DNA of 64,000 bases from Myxococcales bacterium (lineage in GTDB: Bacteria > Myxococcota_A > Polyangia > Haliangiales > Haliangiaceae). The position numbers and the translations under genes were made by a program. How positions within the stretch are numbered: position 1 is the stretch's first letter; every line of letters begins with the position of its first letter. The stretch covers positions 1 through 64,000 of the forward strand of contig JAEUJY010000101.1 of the NCBI GenBank assembly GCA_016794525.1. The letters run 5' to 3'. Below the pieces are notes generated by a model. That model worked only from the letters and a program-made list of their open reading frames with translations. It had not been told where the DNA came from and searched no databases. This document shows positions 9,663 through 24,171 of this stretch, piece by piece.

Positions 9663-9717
9663 GGGCCGCCGCGACGGACAAGCCGCGGCCCGGCGGACGG
9701 CGCGCCGCCGCGCGCGC

Positions 9718-9981
9718 CTACTGGCCGCCGGGCGCGGCGCCCGGGGCGGCCGGCACGTTGCCCAGCTGGCCGGTCAGCATGCAGTTGCCGAACTCGCGCA
9801 TGCTCGACGCGCCGGTCGCGCAGCCGATGACGCGGCTGGCCGCGGTGCCGAGCTGATCGAGCGCGCCGATCGGCTTGTTCAGATCGCCGCTGACGTTGAC
9901 GTTGGCGTTGACGTCGGCGCCGAGGCCGCCGGTGATGGTGGTGAGCGCGGTGGTGTCGATGGTGGCGAAGTCGGTGGACAT
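9718..9981 (-). CDS. small double-glycine-leader peptide (bacteriocin/RiPP-like precursor)
   Basis: An 87-residue peptide starting MSTDFATIDTTALTTITGG. The acidic, hydrophobically patterned leader ending in Gly18-Gly19 matches the class II bacteriocin/ComC-type leaders cut by C39 peptidase-containing ABC exporters. Such leaders are known; their presence here is read from the sequence and not tested by a profile search. The mature part would be 68 residues: Gly/Ala/Asn-rich with alternating valines (ADVNANVNV), two cysteines (54 and 67) that could form a disulfide, and a Pro/Ala/Gly-rich end. An AGGAG lies upstream of the ATG. No exporter, maturase or immunity gene is nearby. The neighbours are a Ser/Thr kinase (upstream, 185-bp gap) and an M1 aminopeptidase (downstream). 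An antimicrobial role is not shown. Confidence 0.65.
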   Translation of the reverse strand: MSTDFATIDTTALTTITGGLGADVNANVNVSGDLNKPIGALDQLGTAASRVIGCATGASSMREFGNCMLTGQLGNVPAAPGAAPGGQ

Positions 9982-10166
9982 GGGGAGGCTCCTGCGGACG
10001 TTGGGGTTGGGTGCGCGGTCGCCAACCAGCATGAGCACGCGCCATGCCACCGCCGCGACGGCCCAAGTCCGCGGCGGCGCGCGCGGCGGCCACCGCGTGC
10101 CCGGGGCCGGGCCCCCGCTTCGTCGACCGCGGTTCGCAACGCGGCCTGCGACCGGCGGCCCGGCGG

Positions 10167-12803
<2,637 letters not shown>

Positions 12804-12862
12804 GGCCGCAGTATCGCATCGATGCCCGGGCCTGCGCCGCGCCCGCGCGGCGATCGACGACG

Positions 12863-13390
12863 CTACGGGGCCGGCGTCGGCGGCGCCGGCATCTGCTCGC
12901 CGCGGGTCAACACCACCGACAGCGCGAACATCATCGCCCGCCGCACCTCCGGGCTGCCGGTGTAGGTCAAGGTCGCGCCGGCCTTGATCATCGGGTGGTC
13001 GATGTCGCGCATCAACAGGCCCGAGATCTCCCCCTTGCTGGTGAACGACAGCTGGTCGGCGCCATCCATCACGAACGTGCCGTTGCCGCGGATGCCGACG
13101 TTGGTCGCCTGGCCGTTGACCAGCACGCTGTCGTCCTTGAGCAGCCGGAAGTTGAGCTTCTCGTAGACCGTGATCCGCCCGGCCTTGCTGACCTTGAACA
13201 GCGGGTTGTTGTCGAGGGTGACGGCGCCATCGGCCGCCATCGCCAGGGTGTGGGTGTCGCCGGCCGGGTTGGTGATCGCCACCGAGGCCGGCCCGATCTT
13301 CAGCGAGACCGCCAGCGGGTCCTTGCCGCAGGCGACCAGGGCCAGGACGCACGCGACCGGGATGAGGCGAAGCCAGGACCGGGTGGACAT
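12863..13390 (-). CDS. predicted lipoprotein, unknown function
   Basis: A 175-residue protein starting MSTRSWLRL with a signal peptide ending LVAC (Cys21). The mature part is predicted to be mostly beta-strands with repeated polar/hydrophobic alternation (GDTHTLAMAADGAVTLDNN), and it ends in an Ala/Pro-rich tail. I do not recognise the family. It sits 88 bases from the divergent sigma-54 activator and 60 bases ahead of the Ser/Thr kinase, with which it may share a transcript. Confidence 0.7.
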   Translation of the reverse strand: MSTRSWLRLIPVACVLALVACGKDPLAVSLKIGPASVAITNPAGDTHTLAMAADGAVTLDNNPLFKVSKAGRITVYEKLNFRLLKDDSVLVNGQATNVGIRGNGTFVMDGADQLSFTSKGEISGLLMRDIDHPMIKAGATLTYTGSPEVRRAMMFALSVVLTRGEQMPAPPTPAP

Positions 13391-13459
13391 GGCAAGAGGG
13401 TAACGCCGCGGCCCGGGCCGCGCAGCCCCCTGCCACCACGCCCCCGGCGCCCTCGACCT

Positions 13460-13474
13460 GCGGTAAGTTACCGC
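13460..13474. promoter_or_regulatory. perfect palindrome just upstream of the FHA sigma-54 activator
   Basis: GCGGTAAGTTACCGC is a 15-bp perfect inverted repeat around a central G. It ends four bases before the ATG at 13479, where the ribosome binding site should lie. It could be an operator or an RNA hairpin that controls translation. Confidence 0.45.
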
Positions 13475-13478
13475 GCCC

Positions 13479-14924
<1,446 letters not shown>

Positions 14925-14932
14925 CCGCGGCG

Positions 14933-15640
14933 ATGCCCGCCGACGGCGACGATCCGTTCCGCACCGCGAGCCACGGCCACTCGCCGACGCTGGCGCGCCT
15001 GGCCAGCCGCCACCCGGCGGCCGAGGCGATCCACGCGGTCGAGCGGCGCACCGACATCGACGATCTGGTCGGCGTCGCGCTGGGCGACGCCCCGCCGATC
15101 GGCTGCGTGATGATCCTCGGCTACGTCGGCACCCTGGCGGTGGCGCTGGCGTGGTCGCTGGGCTGGCTGCCGCTGGCCGCGGTGGCGATCGGCGCCGGCA
15201 CGATCGTCGGCGGCCACCTGTTGCAGGCGGTGGGCCGCGCGCGCTGGCGGCGCCGCACCCAGGCCGCGCTGGCGTGGACCACGACCCAGCCGTTCCCGAT
15301 CGCCGGCGTGCGCGGCTTCTTCGCCGCCACCGTGCCGATGATCGACGTCAGCTTCGCGACGCCGCCGACGGTCGACGCCTTCGCCGCGGGGATCCGCGGC
15401 CACACCGGCGGCGCGCGGGTGGTCGTGATCGACGACGCCACCTACCGGATCGAGCTGCCGGTGCGCGGCGGCGACGCCGACGACGGCTCGGCCACGACCG
15501 CCGACGCGGCGTGGCTGAAGCGGTTCGTCGCCGAGGTGCTGGTGCCGCTCCACGAGGAGCTGGGCGTCACCGAGGTCCAGCTCGGCGGCAGCGTCCGCGC
15601 CGACGAGCCGCCGCCGGGCCTGCCGCCGGTTCGCCCTTGA
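14933..15640 (+). CDS. hypothetical membrane protein
   Basis: A 235-residue protein with two predicted membrane segments near residues 58-100 (VMILGYVGTLAVALAW and LPLAAVAIGAGTIVGGHLL). A soluble C-terminal domain of ~130 residues follows, with strand-helix alternation (VVVIDDATYRIELPV). The gene starts 8 bases after the FHA sigma-54 activator, so the two are almost certainly co-transcribed. No family is recognised. A role as membrane partner or output of that regulator is inference from position only. Confidence 0.7.
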   Translation: MPADGDDPFRTASHGHSPTLARLASRHPAAEAIHAVERRTDIDDLVGVALGDAPPIGCVMILGYVGTLAVALAWSLGWLPLAAVAIGAGTIVGGHLLQAVGRARWRRRTQAALAWTTTQPFPIAGVRGFFAATVPMIDVSFATPPTVDAFAAGIRGHTGGARVVVIDDATYRIELPVRGGDADDGSATTADAAWLKRFVAEVLVPLHEELGVTEVQLGGSVRADEPPPGLPPVRP

Positions 15641-15686
15641 GCGCATTCGGTCGACACCGTCCCACGCGCCACGCCCTCCCGGGAAG

Positions 15687-16436
15687 TCAGCCGATCAGCC
15701 CCCAGCTGAGCTTGGCCACCAGCGCCAGCGCCACCGCGACCGCGGCCAGCCGCACGACGCCGCCGCCGCGCGTGAGCACGACGTGGGCGCCGACCAGCGC
15801 GCCAACGAACTGCCCGGCCGCCATCGGCAACGACACCGACCAGACGATCGCGCCGTGGGCCCCGAACCACGCCACCGCCGCCAGGTTCGACGCGAAGTTG
15901 ACGACCTTGGCGTTGGCGCTGGCCGCGTCGGCGGCCTCGCCGAGCAGCCACAGGTAGCCGACGATCAGCAGCGTGCCGGTGCCGGGGCCGAAGAAGCCGT
16001 CGTAGCCGCCGACCACCAACGCGATCGCGGTGGCGGTGAGCAGGGGCCGCGCCGGCGTGCGCGCCGTCGTCGGGCGCGGCACCAGCACCAGCACCGCCGC
16101 CACGCACAAGAGCACGATGATCAGCGGCTTGAGCGCGGCGGTGTCGAGCTGCGACACCGCGGCGGCGCCGGCCAGCGAGCCGGCGAACCCGGCGGCGAAC
16201 GACGGCAGGCTGCGCCGCCAGGTCAGCTTGCCGGCGCGCGCGAAGCGCAAGGTCGCCGCGCCCGAGCCGAACACCGACTGCCCCTTGTTGGTGCCGAGCG
16301 CGAGCGGCGCCGGCACGCCCGCGGTCAGGAGCGCCGGCAGCGTCAACAGGCCGCCGCCGCCGGCGATCGCGTCGACGCACCCGGCCACCGCGGCCACCGC
16401 GGTGAGCGCGGCGGTGGTAGCCAGGCCGAGATCCAC
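15687..16436 (-). CDS. TSUP (TauE/SafE) family membrane permease
   Basis: A 249-residue polytopic membrane protein with about seven to eight hydrophobic segments. It has two copies of the family pattern: CVDAIAGGGGLLTLPALL near the N-terminus with downstream GTNKGQ, and GGYDGFFGPGTGTLLI near residue 145. TSUP proteins are thought to move sulfite, sulfonates or other organosulfur anions across the inner membrane; the substrate here cannot be told. It stands alone, convergent with the gene at 14933-15640 and divergent from the decarboxylase at 16511. Confidence 0.9.
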   Translation of the reverse strand: MDLGLATTAALTAVAAVAGCVDAIAGGGGLLTLPALLTAGVPAPLALGTNKGQSVFGSGAATLRFARAGKLTWRRSLPSFAAGFAGSLAGAAAVSQLDTAALKPLIIVLLCVAAVLVLVPRPTTARTPARPLLTATAIALVVGGYDGFFGPGTGTLLIVGYLWLLGEAADAASANAKVVNFASNLAAVAWFGAHGAIVWSVSLPMAAGQFVGALVGAHVVLTRGGGVVRLAAVAVALALVAKLSWGLIG

Positions 16437-16510
16437 CGGCGCACTCTACCGCCACCGCCGCCGCCGCGCGCGCGGTCGACGACGCGGTTCGCAGGCCGTA
16501 CGCTGCCGCG

Positions 16511-18001
16511 ATGTCCGCCGCGCCGCCGCTGCCGCCGCCGTCCCCGCGCCTCACCGCCGCCTACGACGCCGCGCGCTTCCGCGCCGACGGCCACCACCTG
16601 ATCGATCGCCTCGCCGACCACCTCGCCGCGGCGACCGCCAGCGACGACGCGCGCGTCCTGCCGTGGCTACCGCCCGCCGAGGGCATCGGGGCGTGGCCGA
16701 CCGACTTCCCCGACGAGCCGGCCGACGATCTGCGCACCACCGTCGACCGCACGCTGGCGACGTCGATCCGCCTGCACCACCCGCGCTACCTCGGCCACCA
16801 GGTGCCGCCGCCGGTGCCGGGCGCGGCGCTGATCGACGCGCTGGCCGCGCTGCTCAACAACGGCATGGCGGTCTACGAGATGGGCGGCGCCGCGACCCCG
16901 CACGAGCTGGCGGTGATCGGGTGGATGGCGAAGACGCTGGGCCTGCCGGCCACCGCGGGCGGGCTGCTCACGTCGGGCGGCTCGCTCGGCAACCTGACCG
17001 CGCTGCTCGCCGCGCGCCAGGCCCGCGCCGGCCACGACGTCTGGACCGACGGCAGCGCCGCCGCCCCGCCGCTGGCGGTGCTGGTGGCCGCGACCGCGCA
17101 CTACTCGATCGATCGCGCGGTGCGGATGCTGGGCTGGGGCGCCGGCGGCGCGATCGCGGTCGCCGTCGACGAGCAGCACCGCCTGCGGCCTGACGATCTC
17201 GGGCGCGCGCTGGCCCAGGCGCGGGTCATCGGCCGGCGCCCGATCGCGGTGGTGGCCTCGGCGGGCTCGACCGCCACCGGCGCCTACGATCCGCTGCCGG
17301 CGATCGCCGACTTCTGCGAGGCCCACGGCCTGTGGCTGCACGTCGACGGCGCCCACGGCGCCGCCGCCGCGCTGTCGCCGCGCCACGCCCACCTGGTGGC
17401 CGGCATCGCGCGCGCCGACTCGGTGGTGTGGGACGCGCACAAGCTGATGGCGATGCCGGCGCTGTGCACCGCGGTGATCTACAAGGACGAGGAGCACGCC
17501 TACGGCGCGTTCGCGCAGGAGGCCTCGTACCTGTTCGCGCGCGAGCGGCAGTGGTGGAACCTCGGGCTGCGGACGCTCGAGTGCACCAAGCGGATGATGG
17601 GCACGATCGTCTACGCCAGCCTGCGCGCGTACGGCGTCGGCTTCTTCCGCGACTACGTCGAGCGGGTGTTCGCGCTGGCCCAGGCGCTGGCGGCGCGCGT
17701 CGACGCGTCCGCCGACTTCGAGCTGGCGCTGGCGCCGGCCGCCAACATCGTCTGCTTCCGCTACCGCCCGGCCGGCGGTCCGCCGCCGGGGCCGGCCCTC
17801 GACGCGCTGCAGGCCGCGGTGCGCACGCGCTGCCGCGACGCCGGCACGTACTACTTCCTCGACACCCAGCTGGCCGGCGCGCGCTGGCTGCGCACCGCGC
17901 TGATGAACCCGCTCACCACCGGCGCCGAGCTCGACGGCGCGCTAGCCGCGATCCGCGCCGCCGCCGTCGACGTCGCCCCGAGCTTTCCCACCGCCGGCTG
18001 A
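16511..18001 (+). CDS. PLP-dependent group II amino-acid decarboxylase
   Basis: A 496-residue pyridoxal-phosphate enzyme of the glutamate/aromatic-L-amino-acid decarboxylase family. Visible features are TSGGSLGNLTAL (about 155-166, phosphate binding), HVDGAHG (about 277-283, the Asp that contacts the PLP ring nitrogen) and VWDAHK with the Schiff-base Lys311. The substrate (glutamate, aspartate, aromatic or a diamine) cannot be fixed from these motifs. The last 60 bases are also coding, on the other strand, for the end of the gene at 17942-18811. The ATG at 16511 lies 74 bases from the divergent permease. Confidence 0.9.
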   Translation: MSAAPPLPPPSPRLTAAYDAARFRADGHHLIDRLADHLAAATASDDARVLPWLPPAEGIGAWPTDFPDEPADDLRTTVDRTLATSIRLHHPRYLGHQVPPPVPGAALIDALAALLNNGMAVYEMGGAATPHELAVIGWMAKTLGLPATAGGLLTSGGSLGNLTALLAARQARAGHDVWTDGSAAAPPLAVLVAATAHYSIDRAVRMLGWGAGGAIAVAVDEQHRLRPDDLGRALAQARVIGRRPIAVVASAGSTATGAYDPLPAIADFCEAHGLWLHVDGAHGAAAALSPRHAHLVAGIARADSVVWDAHKLMAMPALCTAVIYKDEEHAYGAFAQEASYLFARERQWWNLGLRTLECTKRMMGTIVYASLRAYGVGFFRDYVERVFALAQALAARVDASADFELALAPAANIVCFRYRPAGGPPPGPALDALQAAVRTRCRDAGTYYFLDTQLAGARWLRTALMNPLTTGAELDGALAAIRAAAVDVAPSFPTAG

Positions 18002-18811
18002 CGGCGGCGGGCCCACGTCGACGCGCTTGAGGCCGGCGCTCTTGAGCCGGGCCAGGAGCCGCGGCCGCGCGCTCGAGCGCGGGCTGCGGTAGTGCAGGTG
18101 CGGGCCGGCGGCCACCGTCGCCAGCGGATCGATCGGCGCCAGGTCGCGCGCCGCCAGCCAGCCGACCACCCGGCTGGTCAGCGCGTCGTCCTCGGACAGC
18201 CACAGCAGCGTCTTGTGCTGCGTCAGCCGCCACGTCGAGCGCGGCGCGCGCACGTAGATCGCGACGTCGACGTGCCCGCTGGTCAGGCAGTCCTCCTCGA
18301 AGTCGTCGAGGAAGCGCAGCGCGCGCCGCGCGTCCTTGAGCCGCGGCGTCAGCCACACCTGGCGATCGCCGACCGGATCGGCGTGCGCGGCGACGTCGAT
18401 CTCGACGTTGTCGGTCGCCGGCAGCCGCTCGATCACGTCGAGGAACACGTCGCGCGCGGCCTCGCCGGCGACGACCGCCTCGACCACGTGGGTGCCGCCG
18501 TCGGTGGTGCGCGCGTAGCCGGGCGCGATCGCGGCGCGGCTCCGCTCGCCGAGCGCGGCGACCACGCCGGCCGGGTACTCGAACAGCGCCAGGCCGGTCG
18601 GCGCCTCGGGCAGGACCACGACGCCGCGCCCCACCGACTCGCCGAGCGGGGCCGCGGTCGCCGCCGCCGCCCCGATCGGCCACACCCGCCCGGCGCGCCC
18701 GACGCGCGCGACCGCGCTCGCGATCGCCAGGCCGGGGTGCGCGCCCTCGGCCGCGGCCAGCGTGACGGCGCGGCCATCGGTGAGCGCGACGTGGTACCAG
18801 CGCTCGCTCAC
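17942..18811 (-). CDS. hypothetical protein, last gene of a three-gene operon
   Basis: A 289-residue protein of unknown family. The GTG start (MSERWYHVALTDG) overlaps the TGA of the upstream lipoprotein gene in a GTGA, so translation is probably coupled. The sequence is an alternating alpha/beta soluble protein without a signal peptide. A region around 150-215 (VWLTPRLKDARRALRFLDDF) and a basic C-terminal tail (RSSARPRLLARLKSAGLKRVD) are notable. Its 3' 60 bases overlap the decarboxylase gene tail-to-tail, and an earlier stop would have avoided this. The role is unknown; the two upstream genes encode exported proteins. Confidence 0.65.
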   Translation of the reverse strand: MSERWYHVALTDGRAVTLAAAEGAHPGLAIASAVARVGRAGRVWPIGAAAATAAPLGESVGRGVVVLPEAPTGLALFEYPAGVVAALGERSRAAIAPGYARTTDGGTHVVEAVVAGEAARDVFLDVIERLPATDNVEIDVAAHADPVGDRQVWLTPRLKDARRALRFLDDFEEDCLTSGHVDVAIYVRAPRSTWRLTQHKTLLWLSEDDALTSRVVGWLAARDLAPIDPLATVAAGPHLHYRSPRSSARPRLLARLKSAGLKRVDVGPPPSAGGGKARGDVDGGGADRG

Positions 18812-20031
18812 GTCGGATCCATGTGCACGACGACCACCGTGACGTGGTTGGAGATGCCGCCGCCGCGGGCGGTGCCGTCGTCGACCAGGCCGGGCGCGGT
18901 GGTCGGCCAGCGGTTGCCGATCAGCGCGTCGGTCGACACGAAGATGCCCGACCCGCTGGTGCCGTCGACCTGCCAGCCGTCGAGCGCGGCGGTCGGGTAG
19001 CGCACCATGCCGAAGGTCGGCGCGACGACCGCCCCCGGCACGGGATCGTTGTCGCGATCGATGACGAAGCCCACCACCAGGCCGTTGGGCGGGAAGCCCT
19101 CGAGGCCGGTCGCGTCCTGCACCAGCGTCAGCACCTGCGCGATCAGCGCCGGGTCGGGCCACACCCCCACCACCGGCAGCACGCCGGCCGCCGTCGTCAC
19201 CGCGGTCGCGCACGACGCCACCGGGATCGATCCGGGCGCGACCTCGAACACCTGCAGGCAGCGCACGCCGTCGATCGGCCCGGGCAGCTCGGCCTGCCAG
19301 TGCGGATCGGGCCCGGCCACCAGCTCGAGCCGGGTCAGCTGGCTGGCCAGGAGCAGCGTGTCGCCACCGCGCTCGACCGTCGAGCCGTACGAGACCTGCA
19401 GGTCGCCAGCCTCGTCGGGCCGCACCAGCCGCCACGAGCCGGGCACCGCGACGGTCGCGTCGACCGTCAGCGATCGGGCCCGGCACTCCGCGGTGTCCAG
19501 CTGCGCGACGTCGGGGCAGCCCATCTCGAGCGTGGCCACCTCGCGCTGCCCCACCGGGAAGTAGATCTCCCGGCCCAGCGCCGGCACCGGCTCCGGCGGC
19601 TGCAGGTCGAGGTTGGGCTGCGGGTACCCCAGTACGTCGAAGCGTCCGGACACCGGACAGTCGGTGCCGTCGGGCAGGTCGGCGTCGGCCAGCGCGTCCT
19701 TCGACCACACCAGCAGCTGGATCCGCACCATCTGGTTGGGGATCTCGATGCCGGCCGGGATCGGCAGCTCGCGCAGGCCGCACACGTCGATGCCGGCCGG
19801 CACGTCGTAGCAGCCGGTGAAGTACACCCGAGTGTCGTCGACGGCGTCGACGATGCGCAGCCGGGCGCGGGCCCCGCACGACATCGGGATCGCCGTGCAC
19901 GACGTGACGCCGGTCGGGCCGACCGGACACGCCTGGGCCGGCCCGGCGGTCCAGGTCAGGCGCAGCCCGAACTGGTCCGGCTCGCTGCACGCGACCAGCA
20001 CCGCCAGCCAGGGCACCCAGCGCAGGCTCAT
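18808..20031 (-). CDS. large predicted lipoprotein, unknown function
   Basis: A 407-residue exported protein starting MSLRWVPWLAVLVACSEPD, lipobox LVAC at Cys15. It contains about a dozen cysteines in the mature part (for example TSCTAIPMSCGA, TGCYDVPAGIDVCG), suggesting disulfides in the periplasm or on the surface. The middle is a beta-rich domain (SWRLVRPDEAGDLQVSYGS), and the C-terminal part resembles carboxypeptidase-regulatory-like beta domains (VVGFVIDRDNDPVPGAVVAPTFG). The ATG overlaps the TGA of the upstream gene (ATGA), and its own TGA overlaps the GTG of the next gene. Confidence 0.75.
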   Translation of the reverse strand: MSLRWVPWLAVLVACSEPDQFGLRLTWTAGPAQACPVGPTGVTSCTAIPMSCGARARLRIVDAVDDTRVYFTGCYDVPAGIDVCGLRELPIPAGIEIPNQMVRIQLLVWSKDALADADLPDGTDCPVSGRFDVLGYPQPNLDLQPPEPVPALGREIYFPVGQREVATLEMGCPDVAQLDTAECRARSLTVDATVAVPGSWRLVRPDEAGDLQVSYGSTVERGGDTLLLASQLTRLELVAGPDPHWQAELPGPIDGVRCLQVFEVAPGSIPVASCATAVTTAAGVLPVVGVWPDPALIAQVLTLVQDATGLEGFPPNGLVVGFVIDRDNDPVPGAVVAPTFGMVRYPTAALDGWQVDGTSGSGIFVSTDALIGNRWPTTAPGLVDDGTARGGGISNHVTVVVVHMDPT

Positions 20032-21230
20032 TGCACGCCGATCGACCCGTCGAGGGTGGTGGTGCCGCTGGCGCGGGTCAAGATCGCGGCGATCACCGCG
20101 GTCACCACCGCGGCGCCGGCGACGCCCATGCCGACCCGCGCCCAGCGCCGCTCGTGCCAAGGGATCTCGGGCCCGGGGGGTGGCATCACCGGGCCGGTCG
20201 GCGGCACCGGCGGCTTGCGCGGCTTGGGCGGCGGGCGCAGCGGCGCCAGCACGCCGCCGAGATCGCCGTCGAACGGCCGGGCCGGGCCCAGCCCGCCGCG
20301 CCGGGTGTACACCCGGGTGGCGACCGCGCCGGGGTGGGCGTCCGCGTCGGGCACGACGACGATCGCGTCGTCGGCGTTGCCGACCGCCAGCAGCGCGGCG
20401 ATCGCGGCGAAGCGCTGGCCGTCGTCGACCGCGGCCCGCAGCCGGTCGCGCGCCCGGGCCGCCCGCACCGTCGCCGCCGCCAGCACCGGGTTCAGATCGA
20501 CCCGCACGCTCTGGCCGGCGGTCGCGACCACCCGGCGCCCGACCAGGATGATGTCGGCGCCGCGCGCGCTGACGACGTGCGGCCCGGGCGACAGCTGGGC
20601 CACCGCCGGATCGCGGCCGATCGGCGCGCCGTCGACGAGGATCTCGTCGGCGCCGGGCGCCGCGATCATCACCGCGCCCGAGCCGGGCGGCGGCGTCACC
20701 GCCCGCGCGAACGCGGCGATCTGATCGGGCGGGTAGACCGCGGGGTCGAGGGTCCGCCCGGGCGACAGCCGGTGGACCAGCGTCCAGGTCGACGCCGCCG
20801 CCCCGGCGTCGCCCGCGTCGCCGGCGATCGCCAGCCCCTCGACGAAGGCCAGGTTGGCCAAGAGCTCGCGGGCGGTCTTGTCGCCGGCCTCGCCGGCCAG
20901 CGCGTCCTCGGCGGCCCGGGCGATCGCGGCGGCCTCGGCGTAGGCGAACCGCACCAGCCGGTCGCGGGCGTTGGTCAGCGCGGTGCTGGCCGAGGCGATC
21001 GCGGTGCCGTCGACGGGCGTCGGGTTGGCCAGCGCGTCGACCAGCCCGGGGGCGATCGGCCCCAGCGTCGGCTCGGGGCCCAGCGCGGCGTTGAGCCGGA
21101 CCACCACGGCGGCCCCGCTGCCGTCGGTGGTGGCGTCGACCACGACCACCGGACGCTCGTCCGCCTTGGCCGTCGTCGCGGCGGCGACGAAAGCCCAGGA
21201 CGCGAGCGCCAGGGGGGCGCGCATGGCCAT
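20028..21230 (-). CDS. exported protein with PEGA-like region and C-terminal membrane anchor
   Basis: A protein of about 400 residues with a Sec signal peptide (MAMRAPLALASWAFVAAATTAKA). A helical TPR-like middle (about 80-165) and a PEGA-like beta unit (ADEILVDGAPIGRDPAVAQLSPG) follow. Then comes a Pro-rich stretch (PPPKPRKPPVPPTGP) and a hydrophobic span near the C-terminus (VGMGVAGAAVVTAVIAAIL). This plan is common in myxobacterial envelope proteins. ATG at 21230 is chosen; 21224 and 21242 are alternatives. It is the first gene of a coupled three-gene operon and is divergent from the PEGA kinase with only 40 bases between starts, suggesting joint control. Confidence 0.75.
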   Translation of the reverse strand: MAMRAPLALASWAFVAAATTAKADERPVVVVDATTDGSGAAVVVRLNAALGPEPTLGPIAPGLVDALANPTPVDGTAIASASTALTNARDRLVRFAYAEAAAIARAAEDALAGEAGDKTARELLANLAFVEGLAIAGDAGDAGAAASTWTLVHRLSPGRTLDPAVYPPDQIAAFARAVTPPPGSGAVMIAAPGADEILVDGAPIGRDPAVAQLSPGPHVVSARGADIILVGRRVVATAGQSVRVDLNPVLAAATVRAARARDRLRAAVDDGQRFAAIAALLAVGNADDAIVVVPDADAHPGAVATRVYTRRGGLGPARPFDGDLGGVLAPLRPPPKPRKPPVPPTGPVMPPPGPEIPWHERRWARVGMGVAGAAVVTAVIAAILTRASGTTTLDGSIGVQ

Positions 21231-21270
21231 ACTATAGGGCATCCTCCGGGCCGCGCCGGTGATCGCCGCC

Positions 21271-23378
<2,108 letters not shown>

Positions 23379-23382
<4 letters not shown>

Positions 23383-23900
23383 GGGCGGTCGCGGCGCTGG
23401 TCGTCGTCGCGATCGCGGCGTGCCGGCCGTCGCCGCCCGCGCCGCCCACGATCGCCAACCGCCCCGGCGCCCACGGCCAGGCGCCGACCGCCGCCCGCGG
23501 CGCGATCACCAAGGCCGGCGTCGAGGCGCTGCTGGCCCGGCGCTTCGCCGACGAGCTGGCCGCCGGCACCTACGTCGCCGAGTGGAACGGCACCGAGGAC
23601 GACGTGCTGTCCGAGCTGGCGGCGATGGGCTGGGACGATCTGGCCCAGCTCGCCGCGGCGATCCCGATCGACTACGAGCGCCGCGCCGCGCACCAGTTCA
23701 CCGCCGGCAACCCGGCCAACATCCCCGGCACCGTGCGCGACTTCATGATCCTCGCCGACGCGCGCCGCTACTTCGCCGACGCCTGGCAGAACCACTGGGC
23801 GACGCTGGCGCCCGGCGACATCGACGTCTACCGCGCGTACCACATCGACCTGTCGCCGCTGCGCGCGGCCAGCGTCATCCCCGACGACGCCGCGCCTTGA
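23379..23900 (+). CDS. small predicted lipoprotein coupled to the PEGA kinase
   Basis: A 173-residue lipoprotein (MRAVAALVVVAIAACRPS, Cys15). The GTG start overlaps the kinase stop in a GTGA. The mature part is helical with aromatic-rich segments (YVAEWNGTEDDVLSELAAMGWDD; YFADAWQNHWATLAPGDIDVYRAYHID). The family is unknown. Tight coupling suggests it works with the kinase, perhaps as its envelope ligand or a reporter of envelope state; this is inference. Its last 26 bases overlap the ferredoxin gene on the other strand. Confidence 0.75.
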
Positions 23901-24171
23901 CCTCGACGGTGACGTCGCCGAGCACCTGGGTCCGGCACGCGAGCCGCAGCCGGGTGATCCGGTACAGGTTGCCGAGGTGGCGCTCCTCCTCGTCGGCGTA
24001 GGCGCTCAGGTGCGCGTCGCCGTCGATCACCTTCACCCGGCACAGCCCGCAGGTGCCCTTGCCGACGCACGCGGTGTCGATCCCGGCGGCCACCTTGGCG
24101 CCGGCGTCGAACAGCGTCGTGCCGGCGGCCACCTCGACGGTGACGTCGGCGGGCAGGAACCGCACCTTCAC
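23875..24171 (-). CDS. [2Fe-2S] ferredoxin
   Basis: A 98-residue electron carrier with a beta-grasp fold. Cluster cysteines are C35, C41, C44 and C79 (C-x5-C-x2-C-x34-C), closer to the adrenodoxin-type spacing than to the plant type (C-x4-C-x2-C). The GTG start at 24171 overlaps the stop of the 3-methyladenine glycosylase gene (GTGA). The partner reductase and the acceptor are unknown. The basic tail (VKARRRRG) extends into the opposite-strand lipoprotein gene. Confidence 0.88.
   Translation of the reverse strand: MKVRFLPADVTVEVAAGTTLFDAGAKVAAGIDTACVGKGTCGLCRVKVIDGDAHLSAYADEEERHLGNLYRITRLRLACRTQVLGDVTVEVKARRRRG

Noticed and set aside
21231-21270. Overlapping sigma-70 promoters from ACTATA/TATAGT in the 40-base divergent gap
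   Set aside because: No -35 element is found at proper spacing on either strand.
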